This document shows positions 1 to 8,771 of a stretch of 64,000 nt of DNA, piece by piece. Source of the stretch: Rathayibacter oskolensis (GTDB taxonomy: Bacteria; Actinomycetota; Actinomycetes; Actinomycetales; Microbacteriaceae); the NCBI RefSeq assembly GCF_900177245.1, contig NZ_FXBM01000002.1, positions 1,178,001 through 1,242,000 on the forward strand. Reading direction: 5' to 3'. The position numbers were made by a program, and so were the translations under genes. The notes beneath the pieces were generated by a model. The model had not been told where the DNA came from, ran no database searches, and worked only from the letters and a program-made list of their open reading frames with translations. Within the stretch, counting starts at the first letter, position 1, and every line of letters begins with the position of its first letter.

Positions 1-1
1 C

Positions 2-352
2 AAGGGCGAGGCGAGCGCGGCCGCGATCCAGGCCGAGGCGGAGGCGCTCCGCGAGAACCAGGAGGCGATCCTGGGCCGCGAGCTGATCGGGCAGCTCCCG
101 TCGCTGATGGCCGAGTTCGCGAAGGGCTACCAGAACGTCGGCACCGTCACCCTGATCGGAGGCGACACCGCCGGCACCCACATCGCGCGCGAGCAGGCGG
201 CGAGCCTCGCGGCCACGTTCGACAGCGTCAAGTCGGCGACCGGTGTCGACCTCGGAGCGATCCTGCAGGGCCAGGCCTTCGGCCGGGGCGTGGCGGCGGC
301 TTCCGGGGCGTCGGAGTCCACCGACCCCACCGTCATTCCCTCGACGAGCTGA
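2..352 (+). CDS. Flotillin/SPFH-family membrane scaffold protein, 3' end only
   Basis: This is the C-terminal part of a gene that begins before the window; the frame is open from base 2. The visible 116 residues start with an Ala/Glu-rich heptad-like helix (AAAIQAEAEALRENQE) and continue into a Gly-rich tail with LIGGDTAGTHIAREQAA and a Ser/Thr-rich end. Flotillins and YqiK-like proteins have an N-terminal membrane/SPFH domain, a long Ala-Glu coiled coil and this kind of tail, and they form inner-membrane microdomain scaffolds. The N-terminal domain cannot be seen, so the assignment rests on the coiled coil and tail. A strong hairpin follows the stop. Confidence 0.6.
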   Translation, partial: KGEASAAAIQAEAEALRENQEAILGRELIGQLPSLMAEFAKGYQNVGTVTLIGGDTAGTHIAREQAASLAATFDSVKSATGVDLGAILQGQAFGRGVAAASGASESTDPTVIPSTS

Positions 353-363
353 CGAGCGGAGGC

Positions 364-395
364 GCCCCGCCCGCGAACTCCTCGCGGGCGGGGGC
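364..395 (+). terminator. GC-rich hairpin after the flotillin gene
   Basis: A perfect 12-bp stem (CCCCGCCCGCGA with its complement) encloses a 5-nt loop 13 nt after the stop codon. There is no T-tract, which is usual for actinobacterial intrinsic terminators. Confidence 0.65.
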
Positions 396-496
396 CCGGC
401 CCAGCCGACGCTCTATCCGCCTCCGAGCTCTGCGTCGCACCGAGGTCAGCCGCGCGGCTGATCCCAGCGACAGCAGCGCCTCGTTACGCTCGTCGG

Positions 497-850
497 ATGT
501 TCGCAGGACTCGCAGGCTGGCACCTCGTCATTATCGCCGTCATCGTCTCTCCGGTGCTCATCGCGGCGATCGGCATCCCGATCGCCGTCACCCAGGGCCG
601 CGCCCGTCGCGAGGCCGGCCTCGTGACCGATCCGCGCGTCAACCCGCTCTCGATCGCCGCCTTCGTCGCCGCGTTCCTGATCGGCATCGTGGGCGTGGTC
701 CTCGGCCACGTGGCCCGGGCGCAGATCCGCAGGAGCGGGGAGGCGGGCTGGGGGTTCGCCACGTTCGCGCTGTTCCTCGGCTACTGGGCGACGGCGATCG
801 CCCTGCTCGGCGTGGTGTCGGTCGTCGGCGCCGCGCTCTGGCAGAGCTGA
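497..850 (+). CDS. Small DUF4190-like integral membrane protein
   Basis: The 117-residue protein has three hydrophobic segments at about residues 8-30, 50-75 and 85-115. The middle of the protein reads NPLSIAAFVAAFLIGIVGV followed by LGHVARAQIRR, the layout of DUF4190 proteins, in which a Gly-rich membrane hairpin is followed by a G-x-x-A-R-x-Q-I loop. The molecular role of this family is not known. The start is supported by a -10 box TACGCT (485-490) six bases before the ATG, which suggests a leaderless mRNA. A second DUF4190-type protein lies at 10221-10664. Confidence 0.7.
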   Translation: MFAGLAGWHLVIIAVIVSPVLIAAIGIPIAVTQGRARREAGLVTDPRVNPLSIAAFVAAFLIGIVGVVLGHVARAQIRRSGEAGWGFATFALFLGYWATAIALLGVVSVVGAALWQS

Positions 851-908
851 CGCCGCGCGCGGGCCTCCACCGCGCTCGGGAAGGCCGCGCACCGGATCCC
901 GCGTCGTG

Positions 909-1376
909 TCAGCTGAGCTCCTTGCGCATCTGCACCGCCGTCGTCTCGTATCCGAGCGACTCGTACAGCCCTCGCGCCGACGTGTTGAAGCCGAAGACGT
1001 TCAGTGCGAGCGCGCGGCCGCCGTGGGAGGCGACGTGCTCCTCCGCCAGCAGCATCGCTGCCCGGCCGAGGCCGCGACCTCGCTCGGCGGCATCGATCTG
1101 CACGTCCCACACCCAGAAGACGCCCTCCAGGTCGCTCGGATGGGGCCCGAGCCAGATCGTGCCGACGCGTCGATCCCCGTCGAGGATCACCAGCACATCG
1201 TGCCCCGGCGCCGGTACTCCGTCCGGGAAGTACTTCTCGTAGGAGGTGTCGGCGTTGCGGGTCGCTGCCGCTTCGTCGTCACCGGAGCGGATCCGGTCCG
1301 TGATGTACTCCGCGCGCTGAACCTCCATCCAGGCGGCGAGATCGGAGGCGGTCAGCGGCGAGAGCGAGACGGTCAC
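909..1376 (-). CDS. GNAT-family N-acetyltransferase
   Basis: A 155-residue single-domain acetyltransferase. The acetyl-CoA binding motif A is seen as a strand (VWDVQIDAAERGRGLGRAAM) with the R-G-R-G-L-G pyrophosphate loop, followed by the C-terminal N-x-x-A-R-x-L-Y-E-S-L-G-Y signature (NTSARGLYESLGYE). The substrate cannot be predicted. The chosen GTG at 1376 gives the first beta strand (TVSLSPLTASDL) of the fold, but a GGAGG lies only one base upstream, so the exact start is uncertain. The gene follows the APC permease on the same strand but a strong hairpin separates them. Confidence 0.8.
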   Translation of the reverse strand: MTVSLSPLTASDLAAWMEVQRAEYITDRIRSGDDEAAATRNADTSYEKYFPDGVPAPGHDVLVILDGDRRVGTIWLGPHPSDLEGVFWVWDVQIDAAERGRGLGRAAMLLAEEHVASHGGRALALNVFGFNTSARGLYESLGYETTAVQMRKELS

Positions 1377-1400
1377 CCCTCCACCGTGCCACGTCGACCC

Positions 1401-1445
1401 GTCGCGAACGGCTCCCTCCGTCCGGTCGAGGCAGCCGTTCGCGAC
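1401..1445 (-). terminator. Hairpin terminator after the APC permease
   Basis: A perfect 13-bp inverted repeat, GTCGCGAACGGCT with its complement, encloses a 19-nt loop. It lies 15 nt after the permease stop on the minus strand and just before the acetyltransferase start, so the two genes are probably separate units. Confidence 0.6.
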
Positions 1446-1459
1446 TGATCGATCGAGGG

Positions 1460-2803
1460 CTACGAGCGGTTCGCGTGCGCCTTCTTGCCGAAGCGCGTCG
1501 CGAGGAACAGCACGGTGCCGACGACGGCGTAGGCGAGCGCGCCCAGCCACACCGGCCCGGTCTGCTGGGTCAGCAGGACGATGCTCGCGATGATCGCGAG
1601 CACGGGCACCACCCGCGGCACCGAGAAGTGCTCGTGGTCGACCTTGTCCTTCTTCAGCACCAGCACCGAGACGTTCGCCGAGATGAACACGAGCAGGAGC
1701 AGCAGCACGGTGGTCTCGGCGAGCGTCCCGACGTCGCCGACCAGGCTCAGCACGGCGGTCGCGACGCCGACGGCGATGATCGACACCCACGGGGTCCCGC
1801 GCTTGGGCAGCACGTAGCCGAATGCGCTCGGCAGCAGGCCCGAGGAGGCGAGGCCGAAGCCGACGCGGCTCGCCATCACCATGAAGAGCAGGGCGCCGTT
1901 GGCGATGGCGACGAGCGCGATCAGGCCGAACAGCCACTCCGGAACCGCCACGCCGCTCGCCGACACGACATCGAGCAGCGGGCCGGACGACGCCGCGAGC
2001 TCGTCGATCGGCAGCACGATCACGGCGCCGAGCGCGATCAGGAGGTAGACCACGGCGGCCGTGAACAGGGCCGCGAACAGCGCGCGCGGGTACACCTTCG
2101 ACGGGTTGCGCACCTCCTCGGCCATGTTCGCGGCGGCCTCGAAGCCGAGGAACGAGAAGAAGGCGACGATCGAGGCGGCGAACGCGCCCTGCAGCGGCGC
2201 TACGTCGGGAGCGAACTCGAAGATGCGCGCGGGGTCGCCGTTGCCGCCGCCGAAGAAGATCGCCGCGCAGACGATGACGATGACGAGCCCGCTGACCTCG
2301 ATCACGGAGGCGACCAGGTTCGCCGACAGCGACTCCTTCACGCCGCGCAGGTTGATCAGCGTGAGCAGCGCGATGAAGACGATCGCGGTCGGAGCGGGCG
2401 GGACGTCGAGGAGCGCGCCGAGGTAGTCGCCGGCGAAGGCGTTGGCGAGCGAGGCCGCCGTGGTGATGCCCGAGGCCATCATCAGGAAGCCGACGAGGAA
2501 CGACAGGTACGGCTTGCCGAACGCGTGGTCGACGTAGCGGGCCGCGCCTCCCGCGTGCGGGTACTTGGTGATCAGCTCGGCGTAGGTGCCGGCGGTGAGC
2601 AGCGCGATCACGAGCGCGATGAGCAGGGGCAGCCAGATGACGCCTCCGACGTCGTTCGCCATCGTGCCGACCAGCGTGTAGATGCCGGCGCCGAGGGTGT
2701 CGCCGACGATGAACGCGAAGAGGAGGGGCCCGGTGATGACCTTCTTGAGCGAACCCCCGCCCTTCGAGGGCGCGGCAGCGGCGGCTTTCGTCGTTTCGGT
2801 CAT
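1460..2803 (-). CDS. APC-superfamily amino acid/polyamine permease
   Basis: A 447-residue membrane protein with about 12 hydrophobic helices. The first helix contains the broken-helix substrate motif (FIVGDTLGAGIYTLVG), and the helix 2-3 loop carries A-E-L-I-T-K-Y-P-x-x-G-G-A-A-x-Y. Both are typical of APC transporters that carry amino acids or amines in symport with H+. A cytoplasmic N-tail of about 20 residues with Ala and Lys precedes helix 1. The substrate is not evident. It is divergent from the M20 peptidase gene at 2981, so a link to peptide or amino acid use is possible but unproven. Confidence 0.85.
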   Translation of the reverse strand: MTETTKAAAAAPSKGGGSLKKVITGPLLFAFIVGDTLGAGIYTLVGTMANDVGGVIWLPLLIALVIALLTAGTYAELITKYPHAGGAARYVDHAFGKPYLSFLVGFLMMASGITTAASLANAFAGDYLGALLDVPPAPTAIVFIALLTLINLRGVKESLSANLVASVIEVSGLVIVIVCAAIFFGGGNGDPARIFEFAPDVAPLQGAFAASIVAFFSFLGFEAAANMAEEVRNPSKVYPRALFAALFTAAVVYLLIALGAVIVLPIDELAASSGPLLDVVSASGVAVPEWLFGLIALVAIANGALLFMVMASRVGFGLASSGLLPSAFGYVLPKRGTPWVSIIAVGVATAVLSLVGDVGTLAETTVLLLLLVFISANVSVLVLKKDKVDHEHFSVPRVVPVLAIIASIVLLTQQTGPVWLGALAYAVVGTVLFLATRFGKKAHANRS

Positions 2804-2980
2804 CCGGCTACTTCAGCGAGAGCTGAGCCGTGACGCAACCCCGGCAGCGTGATTGCTGCGAGATTTCTCACGCCTGAAACGTGGGACGGGCCGCGTCCCC
2901 AGCTCGGGCCGTGCGTCGCGTCGCTCCGGGAGGCTCCGCTCCGCCACGATGGCTGCACGCCCCTCCGAGAGAGCAGGACC

Positions 2981-4312
2981 ATGGACCTCGTCGCCCCGCG
3001 CCCAGGGATCGCCCAGCGCCTGTCCGCCCTCCTCCGCGTCCCGACGGTCTCGTCCGAGCTGACGGACGCCGACCAGTTCCTCGCGGCGCTGCGCGAGCTC
3101 TACCCGCTCGTCCACGAGCACCTGTCGCTCGAGCGGGTCACCGACCGCGGCCTCCTCTACCGCTGGGCCGGTCGCGACTCCGCCGCCCCGCCGCTGGTGC
3201 TGATGGCCCACTTCGACGTCGTCCCGGTCGAGGATCCTGCGGCCTGGACGCATCCGCCGTTCGACGGCGCGATCGTCGACGGCGCGGTGTGGGGGAGGGG
3301 TGCGCTCGATGACAAGGGTCCGCTCGTCGTCGTGATCGAGGCCGTCGAGAACCTGCTGGCCGCGGGCGTCGCGCCGGCCCGCGACGTGCTGCTCTCGTTC
3401 GGCGGCGACGAGGAGGTGCGCGGAGCCGCGGCGAAGGCGATCTCGGCGACCCTGCACGAGCGCGGCGTCACCCCGTGGCTCGTGATCGACGAGGGCAGCG
3501 CGGTCGTCGACGCGCCGCTGCCCGGCGTGGAAGGCCGGGTCGCGATGATCGGGGTCGGTGAGAAGGGCCTGCTCACCCTCCGGCTCACGGTGCGCAGCAG
3601 CGGCGGTCACGCCTCCGCCCCGCCGCCGCTGACCGCGGTCGGCCGGCTCGCCAGAGCTGTCGCACGGCTGACGCCCTCGACGTTCCCGCCGCGGGTCCCG
3701 GAGGCGCTCGGGCAGGCGTTCCCGCTCCTCGCCGATCGCTCGCCCGGCCGCTTCGGCGCCGTCTACCGCGCGTTCGGGCGGAGTCCGCGCCTGGCCGCCC
3801 CCGTGCTCGCGCGCCTCGGCGGCGAGCCGGCCGCCCTCGTGCGCACCACGATCGCCCCGACGATGCTGCGAGCAGGCTCGGCCGACAACGTCCTCGCCGC
3901 GGAGGCGACGGCCACTCTCAACCTCCGGCTCGCGCCGGGCGAGACGGTGCAGAGCGCGACCGAGCGGGTCCGCCGGCGCGTCCGCGACCGCGAGGTGAGC
4001 GTGGAGGTCGTCGCGGGGGAGGACCCGTCGCCGCAGTCGCCGAGCGACGGCGCGCCGTTCGAGGCGATCCGCGCGGCCCTCGCGGTGTCGCACCCGGGCG
4101 CGGCGGTCGTGCCCTACGTGATCATGGCGGCCACCGACTCCCGCCACTTCCACCGGTTCGCCCCCGCCGTCTACCGCTTCGCGCCGCTGCTGATGTCGAA
4201 GGAGCAGCGGGCGGGCATCCACGGGGTCGACGAGCGCGTCGACGTCTCGGCGCTCGAGCGCGGCGAGGTCTTCCACCGGGCGCTGCTCACCGGTCTCGGG
4301 GCAGCGGCGTGA
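2981..4312 (+). CDS. M20-family zinc metallopeptidase (dipeptidase/carboxypeptidase type)
   Basis: A 443-residue M20 peptidase. The metal-site motifs are all present: M-A-H-F-D (H77, D79), G-A-L-D-D-K-G-P (D110) and G-G-D-E-E (catalytic E144 with E145). A lid/dimerisation domain follows, containing a G-G-H-A-S motif. Cytoplasmic members hydrolyse dipeptides, acyl-amino acids or related amides. An in-frame ATG at 2849 would add 44 residues that do not resemble the family, so the ATG at 2981, with a GA-rich ribosome site just upstream, is preferred. Its stop overlaps the start of the MFS gene by 4 nt, so the two are translationally coupled. Confidence 0.85.
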   Translation: MDLVAPRPGIAQRLSALLRVPTVSSELTDADQFLAALRELYPLVHEHLSLERVTDRGLLYRWAGRDSAAPPLVLMAHFDVVPVEDPAAWTHPPFDGAIVDGAVWGRGALDDKGPLVVVIEAVENLLAAGVAPARDVLLSFGGDEEVRGAAAKAISATLHERGVTPWLVIDEGSAVVDAPLPGVEGRVAMIGVGEKGLLTLRLTVRSSGGHASAPPPLTAVGRLARAVARLTPSTFPPRVPEALGQAFPLLADRSPGRFGAVYRAFGRSPRLAAPVLARLGGEPAALVRTTIAPTMLRAGSADNVLAAEATATLNLRLAPGETVQSATERVRRRVRDREVSVEVVAGEDPSPQSPSDGAPFEAIRAALAVSHPGAAVVPYVIMAATDSRHFHRFAPAVYRFAPLLMSKEQRAGIHGVDERVDVSALERGEVFHRALLTGLGAAA

Positions 4313-5742
4313 CGCGCGTCCCGGCGCGCACCCTCGCCTCCGTCGTCGGCGTGCTGGTCGTGGTCGAGTTCACCAGCGGTGTGCTGCAGGGCTGGTACAC
4401 GCCGATGCTCACCGACATCGCCCGGAGTCTCGACATCCGCGACGCCGACGTCAACTGGTTCGAGGGCGCTCAGCTCCTGCTCGCCGCCCTGGTGGTCCCG
4501 GCCTTCGCGAAGCTCGGCGACATGCTCGGCCACAAGCGGATGCTGCTGTGGTCGACCGCGCTGACGGCACTCGCCTCCCTCGCCCTGCCGCTCGCGGGCT
4601 CGTTCGTCCCCTTCCTCGTCGCGTGGGCCCTGCAGGGCTTCTACGTCGTCTGGCTGCCGCTCCAGATCGCGCTGATCTGGTCGCGATCCCGCGAGCTGCC
4701 GCATCGCGCCGCGGTGACCGCCGCGGCCGCGGGGCTGCTGGTCGGGGCCCTCGAGACGGGAGCGATCACCGGTGCCCTGGCGGGCGGCGCGCTGGTCGGA
4801 ACGCTGCCGCTGCCGGTGGTGCTGGTGATCCCCGCCCTGCTCGTCGTGGTCTGCTTCGTCGTCGTGCTCGTCGGCGTCCGCGAGTCGCCCTCGCCGACGG
4901 GCGGGCGCTTCGACAGCGGAGGCCTCGCCCTCGTCTCGTCGGGCCTGATCGGCGCACTCGGCGGGCTCGGCCTCGTGCGCATCCTCGGAGCCGCCAGCCC
5001 CGTGCCGTGGCTGCTCCTCGCCGCGGGGATCGCGCTCCTCGCGGTCTTCGCCCGCTGGGAGCTGCGGCACGAGGACCCCCTGATCGACGTGCGGATGTTC
5101 CGCTCTCCGGCGCTCGGCCCCGTCTTCCTCAACGCCGGGCTCTTCGGCGTCAGCGTGCTCGGTGCGCAGGCGCCGCTGTCGACGTTCGCGCGCACCGATC
5201 CGTCCGTCAACGGCTACGGGCTCGGCACCACCGGATTCACGACCTCGCTCATCATCGGCGTCTACCTGATCGCGATGATCGTCGGCGCCCTGCTGTTCCC
5301 GCCGATCGCCCGGGCGGTCACGCCGCGCCGCACCCTCGTCGGAGCCTCGCTGCTGGTCGCCGCAGGGTTCCTGCTGCTGATCCCGCTCAACGGGGCCTAT
5401 GCGAGCGTGGTCGGCTGCATGGTGGTCGTCGGGCTGGGCTCCGGGGCGCTCGTCGCCGCGCTGCCGGCCGCCGCCGCGTCGGCGGCCCCCGCCTCGCAGA
5501 CCGGCGTCGCCACGGGCCTGACCAACTCGGTCAAGACGGTCGGCGGAGCGGTCGCCTCCGCCGTCTTCGGGCTCGCCCTGGTGCAGGGCGCGGCGGAGGC
5601 GACGGTGAGCCCGTTCGCGGGGTACGTCACCGTGTGGCTGGTCTGCGGCGGGACGGCGGTCGCCGCGGCACTGCTGCTCCTGGTCGTGCCGAAGGACGCG
5701 TTCACCGACCGGGCGGCGAGGGACGTCGGGCCGATCCGCTGA
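4309..5742 (+). CDS. MFS transporter (14-helix DHA2-like)
   Basis: A 477-residue polytopic protein starting with GTG inside the stop of the M20 peptidase gene (GTGA overlap). Features include the loop 2-3 motif A-K-L-G-D-M-L-G-H-K-R, many Gly/Ala-rich helices in the second half, and a length that suits 14 helices. DHA2-like proteins usually export drugs or metabolites with H+ antiport. Coupling to a peptidase suggests export of a peptide-derived or amidated compound, but this is inference only. Confidence 0.8.
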   Translation: MTRVPARTLASVVGVLVVVEFTSGVLQGWYTPMLTDIARSLDIRDADVNWFEGAQLLLAALVVPAFAKLGDMLGHKRMLLWSTALTALASLALPLAGSFVPFLVAWALQGFYVVWLPLQIALIWSRSRELPHRAAVTAAAAGLLVGALETGAITGALAGGALVGTLPLPVVLVIPALLVVVCFVVVLVGVRESPSPTGGRFDSGGLALVSSGLIGALGGLGLVRILGAASPVPWLLLAAGIALLAVFARWELRHEDPLIDVRMFRSPALGPVFLNAGLFGVSVLGAQAPLSTFARTDPSVNGYGLGTTGFTTSLIIGVYLIAMIVGALLFPPIARAVTPRRTLVGASLLVAAGFLLLIPLNGAYASVVGCMVVVGLGSGALVAALPAAAASAAPASQTGVATGLTNSVKTVGGAVASAVFGLALVQGAAEATVSPFAGYVTVWLVCGGTAVAAALLLLVVPKDAFTDRAARDVGPIR

Positions 5743-5863
5743 CCGCCTCCGCACCGCACCGGCCCGCATCCGCGGGGGAGCTCCGGCGGCGCCCCTGTCG
5801 CCCGGCCGCTCCGGATAAGCTGGATTGCTTCGTCGTCGAGAGTGGAGCGGTCGCGGAGGAACG

Positions 5864-7705
5864 ATGGGCAAGAAGCGCAATCAGGGACGATCCGGGGGCG
5901 GCAAGTCCGGCGGCTCCGGGGGCCAGGGTGGCGGCCGCACGGCCGAGACGGCGCTGATGGCGCGGTTCCGCAGCTGGTACCGCTCGCACCTCGCCGATGT
6001 CGGCGCGCTGCACGAGCACCTCGAGGTCGACGAGGCCGTCGAGGTCCTCACCGACCTCTTCGCGATGACGAGGGACCTCCGCCCGCGCGGCTCGTTCGCC
6101 CAGCCCGACGCCGAGCTCCTCGAGGCCGTCTTCGACCAGATCGAGGCGGATCTCTCGGGCGAGGAGAGCGCGGCCGATCTCGACGACACCCTCTTCACCG
6201 TCGCCGAGGTGGTCGAGCACTTCCTCGACTTCCTCACCGACGAAGACCTCTGGACCGGGACCGACGAGCAGCTCGACGAGTGCCAGGCCGTCCTCGACGA
6301 GGTCCTCGACCTCGCCGGATCCTTCGTCGAGGCGGTCCTCGACGACCTGCTCGAGCTCGACGAGGTCCCCGCCGAGCAGATGCTCGCGGCCGTCCGCGCC
6401 ACCGCTCTCGTGCACGCCGCCGACGTCGTCGTCGAGCACCTCGCCGCGAACGACGACGCGGCGCTCACCGAGCGCGAGGCTCGCGAGATCGTCGCCGAGG
6501 CGGGCATCCCCGCGGCCGGTTCGACACCGAGCGACGACGCGGTCCGCATCCCGGTCTCGGCGTGGTGGGACGCGCTGGTCGCCGCCTCCGTGCTCGAGGC
6601 AGAGGGGCGCCGTGCGAGCCTCGGCGAGTCGGCCCCGCTCTGGCGCAGCTCCGAGCCTCTCGAGGCGTTCGCCGAGCGGGTCGCCTACGTCGCCCGCTTC
6701 CTCGCCCAGTGGGTGCTGAGCGCTCAGGAGTCGCTCGCCGCCTCCGACGCCGAGAACGGAGCGTTCTCGCCCCGCGAGCGCGCCGTCACGACGACCGACG
6801 CCGTCCTCGTGCGCATCGCCGTGGCCTGCCAAGCCCAGATCCACCCCGGTCTCGTCGTCGGCGAGCTGGTCGACGAGCTCGCCGCCGACCTCGACGTCGC
6901 GCTCGAGGAGTCGCTCGACGAGCGCGAGCGGATGGTCGGCTCGGCCGAGAGGATGCTCGACGACACGGCCGAGCTCGGCCTGCTGCTGCACTCGCCCGAG
7001 TTCGGCTACGTGGTCCCCGAGGGCCTCGCGCCCGGCATCGCGGCGGTCGTCCGCGGCAGCATCGTGCTCCTCGGCGAGCACGACGCGACGCGGCTCGAGA
7101 TCCTCGACGAGGCGACGGAGGACACAGCCTCCGTCTTCACCCTGAAGGTCTCCCTCCTCGGCACGAAGCCCGCCGTCTGGCGCCGCCTCGAGCTGTCGTC
7201 GGAGTCGTCGCTGCGCGATCTGCACCTCGCGCTCCAGCTCTCGCTGGGCTGGACCGACGCTCAGCCGCACTTCTTCAGCGTCGGCGTGCCCGACGAGGAG
7301 CGCGCTCCGATCGGGTCGCCCGCCGACGCCGAGGAGCTCGGCGCCGACCTCGTCGACGAGTCGCAGGTCGCGCTCGCCGAGGTCCTCGACGCCGAGGGGG
7401 ACGAGCTGTTCTACGTCTACGACCTCGAGGACGAGTGGCGCCACGTCATCCGCCTCGAGTCGATCACGCCGCTCCGAGCCGCCCTCCCGCGGTGCACCGG
7501 TGCCCGCGGAGCCGCCCCGATCGACGCCCCCGGCGGGCCGGCGGCCTGGGCCGACACGGTGCGCGCCGCGACCGACCCCTCCTCGCCCGATCACGCCGAG
7601 GCGCTCGAGGCGCTGGGCCTCGCACCCGGAGCGTCGTTCGACCCCTCGGTCGTCGATGTCGACGGGATCAACCGCTCGCTCGGGCTGCTGCGCTCGGGAG
7701 TCTGA
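5864..7705 (+). CDS. Large protein with a C-terminal pRiA4b ORF-3-like domain
   Basis: A 613-residue soluble protein with a Gly/Ser/Lys-rich N-tail, a long acidic helical region (about residues 25-400, very rich in Asp, Glu, Leu and Val) and a C-terminal pRiA4b ORF-3-like domain. That domain begins near FTLKVSLLGTKPAVWRRLEL and contains L-x-x-L-H-x-A-L-Q-x-S-L-G-W, then H-F-F-S-V and Y-V-Y-D-L-E-D-E-W-R-H. The domain is common, but its biochemical function is unknown. The ATG at 5864 has a GGAGGA site 5 nt upstream and begins MGKKRNQ; an ATG 13 codons earlier lacks one. The family is usually shorter, so the N-terminal part may be a separate domain. Confidence 0.75.
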   Translation: MGKKRNQGRSGGGKSGGSGGQGGGRTAETALMARFRSWYRSHLADVGALHEHLEVDEAVEVLTDLFAMTRDLRPRGSFAQPDAELLEAVFDQIEADLSGEESAADLDDTLFTVAEVVEHFLDFLTDEDLWTGTDEQLDECQAVLDEVLDLAGSFVEAVLDDLLELDEVPAEQMLAAVRATALVHAADVVVEHLAANDDAALTEREAREIVAEAGIPAAGSTPSDDAVRIPVSAWWDALVAASVLEAEGRRASLGESAPLWRSSEPLEAFAERVAYVARFLAQWVLSAQESLAASDAENGAFSPRERAVTTTDAVLVRIAVACQAQIHPGLVVGELVDELAADLDVALEESLDERERMVGSAERMLDDTAELGLLLHSPEFGYVVPEGLAPGIAAVVRGSIVLLGEHDATRLEILDEATEDTASVFTLKVSLLGTKPAVWRRLELSSESSLRDLHLALQLSLGWTDAQPHFFSVGVPDEERAPIGSPADAEELGADLVDESQVALAEVLDAEGDELFYVYDLEDEWRHVIRLESITPLRAALPRCTGARGAAPIDAPGGPAAWADTVRAATDPSSPDHAEALEALGLAPGASFDPSVVDVDGINRSLGLLRSGV

Positions 7706-7752
7706 CTCCCGCGCGCCGGTGACTCCTGGCGCCGTCGGTGACTCCGCAGCGG

Positions 7753-8730
7753 TCAGGGCGTCAGCAGCAGCTTCCCGATGTGGCTCGAGGCCCGCATCCG
7801 GTCGTGGGCGCGATCGGCCTCGGCCAGCGGGCGCACCTCGTCGATCACCGGGCGCACCGTGCCGTCGGCGACGAGCGGCCACACCTTCTCGCGGACCTGC
7901 GCGATGATCGCCCGCCGCTCCTCCAGGGGACGCGCGCGGAGGGTCGTGGCGTGCACGGAGCCCCGCTTGCGCATCAGCACCCCGAGATCGAGCGAGCCGA
8001 GCGCCCCCGACTGGTTGCCGATGAACACGACGCGGCCGCTCAGCGCCAGCGCCTCGACGTCGCGCGCGAGGTAGTCGCCGCCGACCGGGTCGAGGATCAC
8101 GTCGACGCCGCGCCCGTCGGTCTCCTCCGCGATGCGCGCGACGAAGTCCTCCTCGCGGTAGTCGATCAGGATGTCGGCGCCGAGGGCGCGGCAGGCGTCG
8201 AGCTTGCGCGGGCTGCCGGCCGTCACGGCGACGCGGGCGCCGATCGCCAGCGCGATCTGGACGGCGGACGTGCCGATGCCGCTCCCTCCGCCGTGGATCA
8301 GCACCGTCTCGCCGGCGCGCAGGCCCGCGACCATCGCCAGGTTCGACCAGACGGTCGCGGTCGCCTCGGGCAGCGCTGCGGCCGAGACGAGTCCGACTCC
8401 GGCGGGCACCGGCAGGAGGAGCCCCGCGTCGACGACCGCGTACTCGGCGTAGCCCCCGCCGGGGAGCAGCGCGCAGACCTCGTCGCCCTCGGCGACGCTC
8501 GTCACGTCGACGCCCCGCTCGACGACCGAGCCGGACACCTCCATCCCCAGGATCGTCGAGGCGCCGGGCGGAGGCGGGTAGACCCCCGCGCGCTGGGCGA
8601 GATCGGCCCGGTTCACTCCGGCGGCCGTGACCCGGATCAGCACTTCGCCCGGTCCGGGAGCGGGTGTCGGCACCTCCTCGAGCACGAGGCGGGAGTCGGG
8701 CCCAGGCTGGTCGACGCGGATCGCATGCAT
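7753..8730 (-). CDS. NADPH:quinone oxidoreductase-like, zinc-independent MDR enzyme
   Basis: A 325-residue medium-chain dehydrogenase/reductase. The GroES-like N domain has the G-V-N-R-A-D motif seen in quinone oxidoreductase and PIG3-type enzymes instead of zinc ligands. The Rossmann domain has a G-G-x-S-G-I-G-T nucleotide loop (IHGGGSGIGTSAVQIA). Such enzymes reduce quinones or enals with NADPH. The -10 box TAGCAT (8737-8742) lies 6 nt before the ATG, predicting a leaderless mRNA. The next gene on the same strand is the alpha/beta hydrolase upstream at 8772. Confidence 0.85.
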   Translation of the reverse strand: MHAIRVDQPGPDSRLVLEEVPTPAPGPGEVLIRVTAAGVNRADLAQRAGVYPPPPGASTILGMEVSGSVVERGVDVTSVAEGDEVCALLPGGGYAEYAVVDAGLLLPVPAGVGLVSAAALPEATATVWSNLAMVAGLRAGETVLIHGGGSGIGTSAVQIALAIGARVAVTAGSPRKLDACRALGADILIDYREEDFVARIAEETDGRGVDVILDPVGGDYLARDVEALALSGRVVFIGNQSGALGSLDLGVLMRKRGSVHATTLRARPLEERRAIIAQVREKVWPLVADGTVRPVIDEVRPLAEADRAHDRMRASSHIGKLLLTP

Positions 8731-8771
8731 GCCGCGATGCTACGCCGCGCGAGTCCGGCAGCGGCCGCCGG

